A DNA stretch of 64,000 nt from Niastella caeni (GCF_004834005.1 NZ_STFF01000002.1:682001-746000), one strand, 5' to 3'. Shown: positions 18,724 to 28,628, counted from the stretch's first letter. Translations and numbers: made by a program. Notes: generated from the sequence alone by a model not told the origin.

Positions 18724-19425
18724 ATGTTTGTACTACAAGCTAAGCAGCTTGGCAAGCAGTACAATGGTACGGCTGCGCTGCGCAACCTCAATTTTTCAAT
18801 TGGAAAAGGGGAGATCTTTTGTTTGCTGGGTCAAAACGGGGCCGGTAAAACAACCACCATTAATTTGTTCCTTGGATTTACAGCAGCCAACAGCGGTAAA
18901 GCTGTCATTAACGGCGTGGAAGTAAAACCCAATGATGCCGCCACTAAAAAGTTTATAGCCTATATCCCCGAAGTTGTTCAGTTATACGGCAACTTAACAG
19001 GTGTTGAGAACCTGGACTTCTTCAGCCGGTTGGCCGGGTTTAAATATTCCCGCGATATGCTGGCCGACTTTTTAAAACGAGCGAGCCTGCAATGGGATGC
19101 TTTTGAAAAACCACTTTCTACTTACTCAAAAGGCATGCGGCAAAAAGTGGGTATTGCCATCGCATTGGCAAAAAACGCTGATGTGATCCTGATGGATGAA
19201 CCTACCAGTGGCCTTGATCCAAAAGCTACGGCAGAGTTTACAAAGATCTGTAAAACATTAGCCGCTGAAGGAAAAACCATTTTCATGGCAACGCACGACA
19301 TTTTTAATGCGGTAAATGTGGGAACTAGGATCGGAATCATGAAGGCGGGAACATTGGTGCACACGATAGCTACCAATAAGATCTCAGCCACCGAATTACA
19401 GCAACTATACCTGGAGACCATTTAA
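18724..19425 (+). CDS. ABC transporter ATPase
   Basis: 233 residues. Walker A GQNGAGKTT (residues 36-44), Q-loop near YIPEVVQLYG, signature YSKGMRQKV in place of LSGGQ, Walker B VILMDEPTSGLDP and the switch His in MATHD. The Ser-Lys-Gly-Met-Arg-Gln signature is typical of ABC-2-type exporters and the NosF/DrrA-like group. It is the first gene of a tight four-gene run with a TonB receptor and two DUF3526 permeases, so it powers the permease pair on the inner-membrane side. Confidence 0.88.
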   Translation: MFVLQAKQLGKQYNGTAALRNLNFSIGKGEIFCLLGQNGAGKTTTINLFLGFTAANSGKAVINGVEVKPNDAATKKFIAYIPEVVQLYGNLTGVENLDFFSRLAGFKYSRDMLADFLKRASLQWDAFEKPLSTYSKGMRQKVGIAIALAKNADVILMDEPTSGLDPKATAEFTKICKTLAAEGKTIFMATHDIFNAVNVGTRIGIMKAGTLVHTIATNKISATELQQLYLETI

Positions 19426-19462
19426 ACAAAGCTCATAAATACTAAAAACATAATAGATCCGT

Positions 19463-21745
19463 ATGGAACAAAAGCTACTGCTATTTTTTTTAATACTGGT
19501 ATCAGGATTTACCTATGGCCAGAACAGTATTATAGACAGTACAAAAGAAAAAATAACGCAACTACAAACGGTAGAAGTGATTGGCCGAAATGCCCAGAAA
19601 TACAATAGTGATTATTCTTTTTCTGCTACCAGAACAGCCATTCTCAACAAAGAGTTGCCGCAATCTATCGGAACTGTTACCAAAGAGTTGATCACCGACA
19701 GGCAGGCTTTTCAACTGGCGGATGCTGTAAAGATCATTCCGGGTGTTATACCATCCAGTTTTTATAATCAGTATACGATCAGGGGCATCAGCCAGAATGA
19801 AGAGGGCCAGATCATTAACGGCATGCGTACGCGACAATATTATTTTTTACAGCCCATTACCATTAACATTGACAGGGTAGAAGTGATCAAAGGACCGGCC
19901 AGCGCCACTTTTGCCAGCGTTGATCCCGGCGGTAGTATTAACCTCGTTACAAAAAAACCATTGACCATCGACCGCAAAGAGATAAGCCTGAGTGCCGGCA
20001 GCTTTGGTACGGTTCGGGGCACACTGGATTTTACAGGTCCCTTGAACAAAGAGAAAACATTGTTATACCGGTTAAACGGCGCTTACCAGGAAGCAAAGAG
20101 TTACCGCGACCTTGTAAAAAATAATTCATTGCTCATCTCGCCGTCTTTTTCTTATGTACCCAATAATAAAACAGCGGTGAATGTAGAAATGATCCTGAGC
20201 AATATGGTGGGCAACCTCGACCGCGGACAACCTATTTTTGGCGCTGAGGCGGGTGTTACCGACTTACACAGTACACCCATTAGTTTGAACCTGGCTGCGC
20301 CCAATGATTTTTTCAGGTCGAAGGAGTTTGTGGTAATGAGCAGCCTATCCCATAAATTTTCCGATGCCATTAGTTTTAATGCGGTGTATATGAAGCAAAC
20401 CTGGCAGGAAGATCTGCAGGAGCACAGGACTACGAATGCCTTCGCCATGGATATCAATAACCAGCCGGTAAATACATTGGCCGGTATGCAGTTTGTGCAG
20501 CGTAAGCAACACTGGAATATTGATAACATAAACAGTTACTTCAATTTTGTTTTTAATACGGGACACCTTTATCACCAGTTGTTGTTGGGGTATGATCTGC
20601 ATAGCTGGGAAAAGCTAAAAGGCGGCGGGCAAAACGCGGCGCGGGGTTTCTTATTAAAAGATGGTACGGTTGCCAGCTCCTTTGTTTTGGCGAACGCTGC
20701 CAATTATCAAACAATCACTTACAAAGGCAATACATTACCGAAGCCCAATGTAAACCATTTTGACCTGGAAAACCCTGCTTATACCATTCGTAACCTGAAC
20801 GATTACATAATGAATGCAAGAACGGCGCTTCCTTCCGCCTTAACTACTACCAATGCTGTATATGTTCAGGAGCAATTGAAGTGGCGCCGGTTTACCTTGC
20901 TGGTTAGCATAAGACAGGAATGGTTTAAAGACGTTACCAACCATAAAGCGCCGAACGAATTATCGTTCACCAACAGCAAATGGTTGCCCCGTGCCGGCCT
21001 TACATATGCGGTGACTAAGAACATAAATGTGTATGGCACCTACCTGGAAGGTTTTCAACCCCAAAGCAATACGGTTACGTTGATGCCTAATACGAGTGGC
21101 TTTTTATGGACAGCCAAATCCGCAGCCCAATTCAAACCACTCATCAGTGATCTGAAAGAAGGGGGCGTAAAAGCAACCTTGTTGAAAGGAAAACTGCAAG
21201 TGAATGCAGCCGTGTATGAGATCAACCAGAAAAATTTATTGTTGAACGCCAATGTTCCAGCGTTCCCTGATTCATTAACTACCCGTGGCGCGGAAAGAAG
21301 TAAAGGCATTGAGATTGATGTAGCAGGCTACCTGATGCCTGGCTGGCAGATCAATGCCTCGTATAGTTATATTGATGCGGTAATAATAGAAGACAACAAT
21401 CCAGAATTAAAGAATGCCAGAAAACAAAACACGCCTTATAACAGCGCCAACCTGTGGACCCGCTACAATTTTCCGCAGGGTTCAAAGCTCAAAGACCTTG
21501 GAATTGGCATAGGCGGTCAATATAATGGCGATCGGCTTCCCTGGTTTAGCCGGGATTTCAAAACGCCAGCCTATACCATTATGGATATGGCTTTGTATTA
21601 CACGCCAGGTAAAAGCAATATGCAATTGGCAATTAATGTAAACAACGTGTTTAATACTACTTACTGGATCGGCGCACAAACTTACCTGCGGCTTTTTCCA
21701 GGTGCGCCGCGCAACGGGATGTTAACAGCCACATATCGTTTTTAA
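19463..21745 (+). CDS. TonB-dependent siderophore-type receptor
   Basis: 760 residues. Signal peptide (LLLFFLILVSGFTYG), TonB-box-like stretch LQTVEVIGRN, plug domain (about 60-190) with the siderophore-receptor hallmarks IPGVIPSSFYNQYTIRG, RVEVIKGPASATFASVDPGG and NLVTKKP, then a long barrel ending in LTATYRF with terminal Phe. No STN or carboxypeptidase-like domain. It is placed between an ABC ATPase and its permeases, which suggests coupled uptake or trafficking of a metal chelate across both membranes. The ligand is not readable. Confidence 0.87.
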   Translation: MEQKLLLFFLILVSGFTYGQNSIIDSTKEKITQLQTVEVIGRNAQKYNSDYSFSATRTAILNKELPQSIGTVTKELITDRQAFQLADAVKIIPGVIPSSFYNQYTIRGISQNEEGQIINGMRTRQYYFLQPITINIDRVEVIKGPASATFASVDPGGSINLVTKKPLTIDRKEISLSAGSFGTVRGTLDFTGPLNKEKTLLYRLNGAYQEAKSYRDLVKNNSLLISPSFSYVPNNKTAVNVEMILSNMVGNLDRGQPIFGAEAGVTDLHSTPISLNLAAPNDFFRSKEFVVMSSLSHKFSDAISFNAVYMKQTWQEDLQEHRTTNAFAMDINNQPVNTLAGMQFVQRKQHWNIDNINSYFNFVFNTGHLYHQLLLGYDLHSWEKLKGGGQNAARGFLLKDGTVASSFVLANAANYQTITYKGNTLPKPNVNHFDLENPAYTIRNLNDYIMNARTALPSALTTTNAVYVQEQLKWRRFTLLVSIRQEWFKDVTNHKAPNELSFTNSKWLPRAGLTYAVTKNINVYGTYLEGFQPQSNTVTLMPNTSGFLWTAKSAAQFKPLISDLKEGGVKATLLKGKLQVNAAVYEINQKNLLLNANVPAFPDSLTTRGAERSKGIEIDVAGYLMPGWQINASYSYIDAVIIEDNNPELKNARKQNTPYNSANLWTRYNFPQGSKLKDLGIGIGGQYNGDRLPWFSRDFKTPAYTIMDMALYYTPGKSNMQLAINVNNVFNTTYWIGAQTYLRLFPGAPRNGMLTATYRF

Positions 21746-21761
21746 TTATAAAAAGTTTTGA

Positions 21762-23204
21762 ATGAACAATGTACAATTGATAGCAAGGCATTTTGTAAAA
21801 ACTGTATTCAGGAGTAATGTGTTTATACCGGTTTTTACAGTTTGGCTGGCATTGATCATCTATGCTGCAGTTACCGGCTACACAACGTATATCAGGGAAA
21901 ATAAAGTAAGGGCAGCATACCAAAAGAAGGCAAGAGAAAGTTGGGAAGCCAACCCGGATAAGCATCCGCACCGCATGGCGCATTTTGGTTCATTTGCGTT
22001 CAGGATGAAACACCCGCTAAGCATGTTCGAAAGCGGCATGGAAAGTTATACCGGCAATGCCGTTTACCTGGAAGCGCACAAACAGAATACAGTAAATTTT
22101 AGTGAAGCCGGTTTTAGTACAGGGTTGCTGCGATTCGGTGAGATCAGTGTGGCCATGCTGTTACAGCTTGTATTACCGCTTATCCTGTTTTTCCTGGGTT
22201 TTGGCGCCGTAGCGCAACATCGGGAAAATGGCACACTGAAAATTCTGTTAAGCCAGGGCGCCGGCTTTCGGGCAATTGTTTGGGGAAATAGCATCGGGCT
22301 GTTTTCCATCGGCATTATTTTCTTATTGCCGGTGCTGGTAAGTATGTTGTTGGTAGTGGCTATACAAAACCAGGCGATACCCAATGCCGGTTTATTGATA
22401 CGATCGGTTGTCATTGCAGGTAGTGCGCTTATTTTTCTCTGGATAGTAAGCGTGGTGGCTATATGTGTATCAACTGCGGGTAAGACCAGCGCGGCAGCAT
22501 TGTTACAATTGTTAGGCATTTGGTTGATCTGGGCTATTGTATTGCCCAAGACCTTACAGGCTATTGGTAGCTATTTACATCCTGCACCGGCTAAAATACA
22601 ATTTGAAACGGCGGTAGAAGCAGACCTGCTGAAATTGGGCGATAGTCACAACCCTGATGACGAACATTATAAAAAATTGAAAGACTCCGTGCTTCGGGCA
22701 AACAAAGTAGATTCAGTACAACAGCTTTCGTTTAACTATAGTGGTTTTCAAATGCAGGAAGGGGAGCGGATGAGCGCCCGGTTATACAACGAGCATTTGC
22801 AACGATTGTATGATATCTATGACAAACAGAACAATGTAAGTTATAATGCCGCATTCATAGACCCCTTTATCAGCTTCAAAAACATAGCGATGGCCTTTAG
22901 CGGAACTGATTTTACCGCCTACCGGCATTTTCAGCAGCAGGCAGAAAGTTATCGGTATAACCTGGCTCAAACCATGAACAGCCTGCAAATGAAATATATC
23001 AGTAACAAAAAGTTGGGTAGCAATGACAAACCTTATAGTATTGAACGAAGCCACTGGACAACGTTTCCTGATTTCAGGTATCAATACCAGGATCTCAGGG
23101 CGATCGCAAAGCAGCAATGCATAGCGCTCCTGTCGTTGTTGTCGTGGTTGTTATCGTCGTTGTGCTGCATCTATTATACATCCGGAAAAGCAAAAGCTAT
23201 ATAA
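21762..23204 (+). CDS. ABC-2 permease, DUF3526 family (first copy)
   Basis: 480 residues. An N-terminal helix (FIPVFTVWLALIIYAAV, about 22-40), a large extracytoplasmic loop, then four closely spaced helices (about 125-275, including LLQLVLPLILFFLGFGA and IGIIFLLPVLVSMLLVV), a second large loop (about 275-450) and a final helix (IALLSLLSWLLSSLCCIYY). This topology and the ENGTLKILLSQG cytoplasmic segment fit DUF3526 ABC permeases. It starts 17 bp after the receptor stop. Probably pairs with the next gene as a heterodimer. Confidence 0.82.
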   Translation: MNNVQLIARHFVKTVFRSNVFIPVFTVWLALIIYAAVTGYTTYIRENKVRAAYQKKARESWEANPDKHPHRMAHFGSFAFRMKHPLSMFESGMESYTGNAVYLEAHKQNTVNFSEAGFSTGLLRFGEISVAMLLQLVLPLILFFLGFGAVAQHRENGTLKILLSQGAGFRAIVWGNSIGLFSIGIIFLLPVLVSMLLVVAIQNQAIPNAGLLIRSVVIAGSALIFLWIVSVVAICVSTAGKTSAAALLQLLGIWLIWAIVLPKTLQAIGSYLHPAPAKIQFETAVEADLLKLGDSHNPDDEHYKKLKDSVLRANKVDSVQQLSFNYSGFQMQEGERMSARLYNEHLQRLYDIYDKQNNVSYNAAFIDPFISFKNIAMAFSGTDFTAYRHFQQQAESYRYNLAQTMNSLQMKYISNKKLGSNDKPYSIERSHWTTFPDFRYQYQDLRAIAKQQCIALLSLLSWLLSSLCCIYYTSGKAKAI

Positions 23205-23207
23205 CTT

Positions 23208-24560
23208 ATGTACATATTGTTGTTCAGGAATTTTATCCGTAGCAGATCTGTATTGGTGGCATTGATGCTGTTTTTTACGGTAGGCATTATCAGTATTATT
23301 ATTGGCCGGCAGTTTTTGTTAAAACAGGAAGCTGCCATTGAATCGGTTACCCGATTTCAGCAGGCGCATATTGAACGTAATACGCAGTTTATAAAAAATG
23401 ATTTTGGCTTGTTGATGTATTATTTAAAGTTCGCCTACATCAATAAACCTGCTCCTATAGCGGCGTTGGCAATTGGTCAGCGCGATGTAAATGCGGCTAT
23501 ACAATCATTTACTATCCGTGGGCTGGAAGCGCAGCGGTATGATACCGATCTGTATAACCCCTACAACCTGATGACCGGCAATTTTGATCTGAGTTTTGTT
23601 ATTGTTTTTTTGTTGCCGCTGTTGATCATTGCGTTTAATTTCAATTTGCTTTCGCAGGAAAAGGAAAGCGGAACATGGCCGTTAGTAAATGTGCAGGCAA
23701 ACCAGCCGCTGGGTTTCATTCTGCAAAAGCTGAGTATTCGTTTTGTTGTCGTATTGTCGCTTTTGCTCTCCCTGCTGTTGCTGGCAAAATTTATTATCGG
23801 CATTCCGGTTGACAACGCTTTTGCTGCTTATTCCATTATCGCCATACTGTATTGTATTGTTTGGTTTGGGATCAGCTTTTTAATTATAGCCATGCAAAAA
23901 AATACAAGTATGAATGCCTTGTTGTTATTGAGCGCATGGGCGGTTTTTTGTTTGTTGATCCCCGGCCTGGTAAATAATTACATCACGGCTAAATATGCAG
24001 TGCCCGAAGCTTATAGCACCTTGCTGAAACAACGGGATGGTTATCACACTAAATGGGATAAAAATAAAGACAGCACCATGCAGGCTTTTTTCAGTCATTA
24101 CCCTGAATACAGGAAGTATGTATGGACCAAGCCTGCATTCAACTATCTGTGGTTTTATGCCATGCAACAATTGGGCGATGATGAAGCACGAGAAGATAGC
24201 AAAGCCATGCAACAAAAATTAGTGAAGCGAATGCTGGTAAGCACCAGGGCCAGTTTGTTTTTCCCGGTTATGCATACCCAGTTACAATTTAGTAATATTG
24301 CCAGTGCCGGTTTGCAGCAGCAGTTACAATACCTGGATGGTACGGTGTATTTTCATGAACGGCTGCGTCATTACTTCTATCCGAAGGTATTTGGTGATAG
24401 TGCAGTGGCCAATGAGAAATGGAAAATGCATGTCCCTGAATATTTTACTGCAGATGTGCGCATACGATGGCTTCCGCTTACGCTGCCTTTGTTTATTGCA
24501 TCGTTGATCCTATACGGAGCAGGTGTGTTTGTTTTTAAAAGGAATGATCTTTTTAAATAA
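23208..24560 (+). CDS. ABC-2 permease, DUF3526 family (second copy)
   Basis: 450 residues, same design as the preceding gene: N-terminal helix (VALMLFFTVGIISIII), extracytoplasmic loop, membrane core with FVIVFLLPLLIIAFNFN and the cytoplasmic SQEKESGTWPLVNVQ, second loop, terminal helix. Its start lies 3 bp after the upstream stop, so the two are translationally coupled. Its 3' end overlaps the end of the response regulator on the other strand by 8 bp. Confidence 0.82.
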   Translation: MYILLFRNFIRSRSVLVALMLFFTVGIISIIIGRQFLLKQEAAIESVTRFQQAHIERNTQFIKNDFGLLMYYLKFAYINKPAPIAALAIGQRDVNAAIQSFTIRGLEAQRYDTDLYNPYNLMTGNFDLSFVIVFLLPLLIIAFNFNLLSQEKESGTWPLVNVQANQPLGFILQKLSIRFVVVLSLLLSLLLLAKFIIGIPVDNAFAAYSIIAILYCIVWFGISFLIIAMQKNTSMNALLLLSAWAVFCLLIPGLVNNYITAKYAVPEAYSTLLKQRDGYHTKWDKNKDSTMQAFFSHYPEYRKYVWTKPAFNYLWFYAMQQLGDDEAREDSKAMQQKLVKRMLVSTRASLFFPVMHTQLQFSNIASAGLQQQLQYLDGTVYFHERLRHYFYPKVFGDSAVANEKWKMHVPEYFTADVRIRWLPLTLPLFIASLILYGAGVFVFKRNDLFK

Positions 24561-24960
24561 GCTCCAAAATGGCGTCTATCATTTTCTCGTAGCCTTCCAG
24601 CGAAAGTGGTTTTTCCAGTACTGATCTGGCGCCCAATTGTATACTGCGTTGCTTTAAATAATCATCGGTATAAGTAGAATAAACAAATACGGGGATGTTT
24701 TCATAATGGCTATGGTTTTTTAAAATAGCCAGGGTTTGCAGCCCGTTGCATTTCGGCATGTTTTGATCAAGGATAATGAGATCGGGAAAATTGCCATTCT
24801 TCGCTTTTTCCAGGAATTCAAAAACTTCTTCTCCATTTTCTACTGGTGGAAGTAATAACACGTCATGCCGGTGTTCCAGAAATTCGAAAAAGAACCCGCG
24901 ATCATCGGGGTCATCCTCTGCGAGCAATATTTTTTTTGGTATTTTATGAGGACTGACCAT
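24553..24960 (-). CDS. Response regulator receiver of the kai operon
   Basis: 135 residues from the ATG at 24960. A single receiver domain: LLAEDDPDDRGFF acidic pocket, phospho-acceptor in LIILDQNMPKCNG, VYSTYTDD and SVLEKPLSL with the conserved Lys. No output domain. It overlaps the histidine kinase gene by 17 bp and is the last gene of the five-gene kai cluster, so it is the natural target of that kinase. Confidence 0.86.
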   Translation of the reverse strand: MVSPHKIPKKILLAEDDPDDRGFFFEFLEHRHDVLLLPPVENGEEVFEFLEKAKNGNFPDLIILDQNMPKCNGLQTLAILKNHSHYENIPVFVYSTYTDDYLKQRSIQLGARSVLEKPLSLEGYEKMIDAILELI

Positions 24961-26248
24961 TTGCAATTTGTTTTAGCGGTAATATGATCATAAACTGCGT
25001 GCCAACCCCAACGGCGCTTTTTACCTGGATAAGCCCATGGTGTTTTTCAATAATTTTTTTAGTAATGGCTAACCCTATGCCAGTACCTTCAAATGAATCT
25101 TTTGGATGAAGTCGTTGAAAAAGCGAAAACACAATGGTCGCATATTTCTCATCAAATCCTATTCCATTGTCTGAAATGGTGAGCAGGCAGAATGGGCCGG
25201 TTTCCTGTTCACTGCTGGTGAAGCTTTTATCGGCCAACCATTTAGATCTGATTTCTATAACCGGCGGCATGTCATTTTTAGAAAATTTTAATGCATTTGA
25301 AATAAGATTTTGAAATACCTGCCGTATTTGGCCGCGATTGACTTCCAGCACAGGCAGGCCATAGTTAAGGACCTTTGCTTTTTTATCTGCGATCAACAAT
25401 TCAAAATCTTCCAGTAGTTCTTTCAATACCAAATTCAGGTCAGTCGGCAAGAACTCACTGTCGTCGGCGGAAAGCCTGGAATAGTTCAGGATTTCGATGA
25501 TCAGCGATTTCATGCGGTCGGCCGAACCAATGATCTTTTCCAGATAGGCGATTTCATCATTGGTGAGGTTATCTGCTGATTTTATTCTCAGGAGATTGGA
25601 AAATATTTGAATTTTCCGTAATGGCTCCTGCAGATCATGCGATGCCACCGATGCAAACTGCTGCAAATCGTGATTGCTGTCTTCCAGTGTATGGTTTAAG
25701 TGCTCCAGTTGCCGGTTGTTTTCTTCCAGTTTTCGTTGCGTTGCTTTTTGAAGGGTCAGGTCGGTGATGATAATGCTTAAGGAAGTGCCTTCTGCAAGTT
25801 CAAGGGCGGTTAGCGATAACTGTACCGGGGTGCGGTGATGTTTATAAAAAATATCTACTTCTCCTTTGGCATCTCCCTTCCAGGATAACTTAAAAAGTTT
25901 CCGGTAAAATGGGCGGTCGTTCTCGGCAATGAATTGTTCAAATGGAAGACCAATGATGGTCGACAATGGTAAACCGATCATGTCGCTAAAGCGGGAGTTG
26001 GCATACAGGATAATACCATTCGGACTGAGCGTAAGGGCGCCTTCGGTCATTTTTTCAATAAATACGCGGTAAGCATGATCGGCCGTTTTCAGCGTATATA
26101 ATTCATGGATGGAACCATTTTGTACTACCAGGGCGTCTACCTGGCCGGTACGAATAGCCTCAATAATTTCCCTGGCCTCGTAAAGCTGGCGGCGGGTTTC
26201 TTCTAGTTCCCGCATCAGGTTATGAGTAAGTTGTGCATTGCTATCCAT
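24944..26248 (-). CDS. PAS sensor histidine kinase of the kai operon
   Basis: 434 residues, no membrane helix. An N-terminal coiled coil (NLMRELEETRRQLYEAREI), PAS domain (about 60-165; ILYANSRFSDMIGLP), a second coiled coil, His in VASHDLQEPLRKI (about residue 203), and HATPase with NALKFSK, ISDNGIGF and GTGIGLA. Its start overlaps the second kaiB by ATGA. In cyanobacteria the kinase SasA reads KaiC through a KaiB-like domain; this protein has none, so if it takes input from the Kai proteins it does so differently. Confidence 0.87.
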   Translation of the reverse strand: MDSNAQLTHNLMRELEETRRQLYEAREIIEAIRTGQVDALVVQNGSIHELYTLKTADHAYRVFIEKMTEGALTLSPNGIILYANSRFSDMIGLPLSTIIGLPFEQFIAENDRPFYRKLFKLSWKGDAKGEVDIFYKHHRTPVQLSLTALELAEGTSLSIIITDLTLQKATQRKLEENNRQLEHLNHTLEDSNHDLQQFASVASHDLQEPLRKIQIFSNLLRIKSADNLTNDEIAYLEKIIGSADRMKSLIIEILNYSRLSADDSEFLPTDLNLVLKELLEDFELLIADKKAKVLNYGLPVLEVNRGQIRQVFQNLISNALKFSKNDMPPVIEIRSKWLADKSFTSSEQETGPFCLLTISDNGIGFDEKYATIVFSLFQRLHPKDSFEGTGIGLAITKKIIEKHHGLIQVKSAVGVGTQFMIILPLKQIANGQSS

Positions 26249-26568
26249 CACACATCTACCTCCAGGGCTTTTAAAACTTTTTCTGTTTCCGATAAATCAC
26301 CAATCAGTTTTCGTTCGGGTAATGGTAGCTTTTTTATTAGCAATGGCAAGGCAATGAGTTGCTCCTTTTGGGCTAGTGCAACATCCTGATATACGTCAAT
26401 GATATGTAATTCGTAACGGCCTTTTAAATAAACATCACAAATATTTCGAATGTTGGTTATGGCTCTAACAGAATTAGGGGAAGCGCCGGTAACAAACAAC
26501 CGGAGTTTATATTCCGGTGGTGGTTTGGCTGCATTTTTAAGGTCATTAACCACACGTTGTTTTTTCAT
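26248..26568 (-). CDS. KaiB-like protein (divergent copy)
   Basis: 106 residues. It follows the KaiB thioredoxin-like pattern: LRLFVTGASPNSVRAI, ELHIIDVYQDVALAQ, LPLLIKKLPLPERKLIGDLS. The GD pair in IGDLS, key for the fold switch in cyanobacterial KaiB, is kept, as are the prolines around the third strand. It departs from the canonical AGNTP loop (TGASP). It starts one nucleotide after the first kaiB stop and overlaps the kinase start, so it is co-translated. Confidence 0.85.
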   Translation of the reverse strand: MKKQRVVNDLKNAAKPPPEYKLRLFVTGASPNSVRAITNIRNICDVYLKGRYELHIIDVYQDVALAQKEQLIALPLLIKKLPLPERKLIGDLSETEKVLKALEVDV

Positions 26569-26569
26569 G

Positions 26570-26920
26570 TCATTTTTTTACAGGCCTTAAATCGAGACCT
26601 ACCAAAACTTTTTCCTCATTTGATAGATCCCCAATTATTTTTCGTACTGGTATGGGTACTTTTCTTACCAGCGTGGGAATAGCAAGTATCTGGTCCCCGG
26701 CAGCTAATTGCGGATGTACTAGCAGATCTATTACCTCCAGTTCATACCGGTTGGCCAGGTGGTGCTCGCAATATCTTTTAAGGTTGATAAGCGCAGCAGT
26801 AGATTTTGGCGTATTGCCGGCGATATATAACCGCAACATCCATTTGTCATCTCTGGGCCTTGCAGTTTTAACTCTCGGTTTAGCCCGTTTTCCGGTCTTA
26901 TTTTTTGTTGCTTTTACCAT
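26570..26920 (-). CDS. kaiB: KaiB-like protein (canonical copy)
   Basis: 116 residues with a very basic N-terminal extension ([13 protein letters not shown]). The core is close to cyanobacterial Kai[51 protein letters not shown] and [10 protein letters not shown]. All residues linked to fold switching and KaiC binding that I can place by eye (Gly-Asp, the cis-type prolines) are present. Its start lies inside the 3' end of kaiC (23-bp overlap). Probably binds the KaiC ring. Confidence 0.88.
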   Translation of the reverse strand: MVKATKNKTGKRAKPRVKTARPRDDKWMLRLYIAGNTPKSTAALINLKRYCEHHLANRYELEVIDLLVHPQLAAGDQILAIPTLVRKVPIPVRKIIGDLSNEEKVLVGLDLRPVKK

Positions 26921-28628
26921 TTTCTATATTTCGGCTGTTACGGTTTTGAGTTAAGTGTTTCAGGTTCTTTTCCATGATCACTTTCTTTAATTCTTCCTCT
27001 ACAAAAGTTTTGTTCAATTCATCGCGTACCGATTCAAACTCTTCATTCAGTGAAGCGATCTTGGCTTCCAACACCAACTTCTTGCGTTCAAGTTCACGGT
27101 CTTTGCGCGACAAAGCATAAGTGCGCATTTCGGCACCGGTCGCTTCCTGCAATTCCTGCGCTTGCCGGGCCGAACCTACCAAAATGCCATCAGGGCCCAG
27201 GTATACATCTACTAATTCCAGGCCATTGTTGGTAATAACAAATTCCCGCACCTGGTTGCTATGGCTCATGCCTCTTGATTTCATAATGTATATGCCCCGG
27301 TTGCGCTCACCATTGCCTTCCAGGTCACGCACCTGTATCCAGGCGTCTACAATAGAGGAAATGCCTTCATCGGCCTGTATCGACTTGTCTTTATCATACA
27401 CAAGCGCAGTGAGCAATACGGTAATGCCTTCATTCTGTAAGAAATCGATCAAACGGATAAGCATTGATTTTACTTCACTGATAGAAGCAACAGATGTGAG
27501 GTTGGTGATCGGATCAATGATCACCGTACGCGGCTTGAACTTTTTTACTTTTTTGTGAATAGCTACCAGGTGCGATTCCAGCCCATACAGCGTAGGCCTG
27601 CTGGAATGGATCTGCAACAGCCCGGCATCGATATATTTCTTCAGATCGATTTTTATGGACTGCATGTTTCGGATGATCTGTTGAGGAGATTCCTCAAAAG
27701 CAAAAAAGAGGCTACGCTCTTTGCGCTGGCACGATGCTTCTGCAAAGTAAGCCGCAATACTGGTTTTGCCTGTTCCTGCTGTTCCGGATACCAGGATGGA
27801 ACTGCCCCTGAAAAAACCTTTTCCGCCCAACATGGCATCCAGGCTTGGGATACCGCAGGATACCCGCTGTGAGGCCACTTCTCGTTTCAACAACAATGAA
27901 GTAACAGGTAATACAGAAATGCCATCTTCATCAATGAGGAATGGATATTCATTGGTGCCGTGTAATGAACCACGATACTTCACTACCCGCAAAAGCCTGG
28001 TGGAAATTTGATTGGTAACCCGGTGCTCTAACAGGATCACGCAATCTGAAACATACTCTTCAAGGCCATGCCGCGTTAACATGCCATGTCCTCTTTCGGC
28101 GGTGATGACCGCGGTAACGCCTTTGTTCTTAAGCCAACTGAAAAGCCTTCTCAATTCTGCCCGCAGAATGGCTTCATTCTCAAAACTGCCAAATAAGTTC
28201 TCGATCGTATCCAGCATTACCCGTTTGGCGCCAATGCTGTCAATGGCATGGTCTAACCGAATGAACAAACCATCCAGGTCGTATAACCCCGTTTCTTCAA
28301 TTTCACTAAGGTCAACATGTACATGATCGATCCACAGGAGGCCATCTTTTTGCAGCTTTTTTAAATTAAAGCCCAGCGAAGCAACATTCAATGAAAGATC
28401 TTCCGCTTTTTCCTCAAAAACTAAAATAACACCCGGCTCCCTGAACTCTAAAGCTCCCCGAACAATAAACTCGATGGAAAAAAGCGTTTTGCCTGCTCCG
28501 GCATCGCCGCAAATAAGCGTAGGTCTGTGTGAAGGAATGCCGCCACCGGTAATTTCATCGAAACCATTAATACCGGTAAGGGTTTTTTGTAAAGAGGTCG
28601 TGTAATTTTTTTTTGATCTACCTGACAT
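26898..28628 (-). CDS. kaiC: KaiC-family double RecA ATPase
   Basis: 576 residues from MSGRSKK; an earlier ATG would add a 17-residue hydrophobic tail. Two RecA-type domains: CI with P-loop GDAGAGKT (41-48) and catalytic Glu pair FEE (72-73); CII with GTAGTGKT (282-289) and FEE (312-313). At the place of the cyanobacterial phospho-sites Ser431/Thr432, the segment DEGISSIVD gives Ser424-Ser425, so autophosphorylation looks possible. The C-terminus (about 505-560) is a charged coiled coil rather than the KaiA-binding tail, and no kaiA is present. It leads a compact operon with two kaiB, a kinase and a receiver. Confidence 0.9.
   Translation of the reverse strand: MSGRSKKNYTTSLQKTLTGINGFDEITGGGIPSHRPTLICGDAGAGKTLFSIEFIVRGALEFREPGVILVFEEKAEDLSLNVASLGFNLKKLQKDGLLWIDHVHVDLSEIEETGLYDLDGLFIRLDHAIDSIGAKRVMLDTIENLFGSFENEAILRAELRRLFSWLKNKGVTAVITAERGHGMLTRHGLEEYVSDCVILLEHRVTNQISTRLLRVVKYRGSLHGTNEYPFLIDEDGISVLPVTSLLLKREVASQRVSCGIPSLDAMLGGKGFFRGSSILVSGTAGTGKTSIAAYFAEASCQRKERSLFFAFEESPQQIIRNMQSIKIDLKKYIDAGLLQIHSSRPTLYGLESHLVAIHKKVKKFKPRTVIIDPITNLTSVASISEVKSMLIRLIDFLQNEGITVLLTALVYDKDKSIQADEGISSIVDAWIQVRDLEGNGERNRGIYIMKSRGMSHSNQVREFVITNNGLELVDVYLGPDGILVGSARQAQELQEATGAEMRTYALSRKDRELERKKLVLEAKIASLNEEFESVRDELNKTFVEEELKKVIMEKNLKHLTQNRNSRNIENGKSNKK

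Noticed and set aside
27121..27558. 145-residue plus-strand ORF in kaiC
   Set aside because: Antisense shadow of the KaiC CII region.
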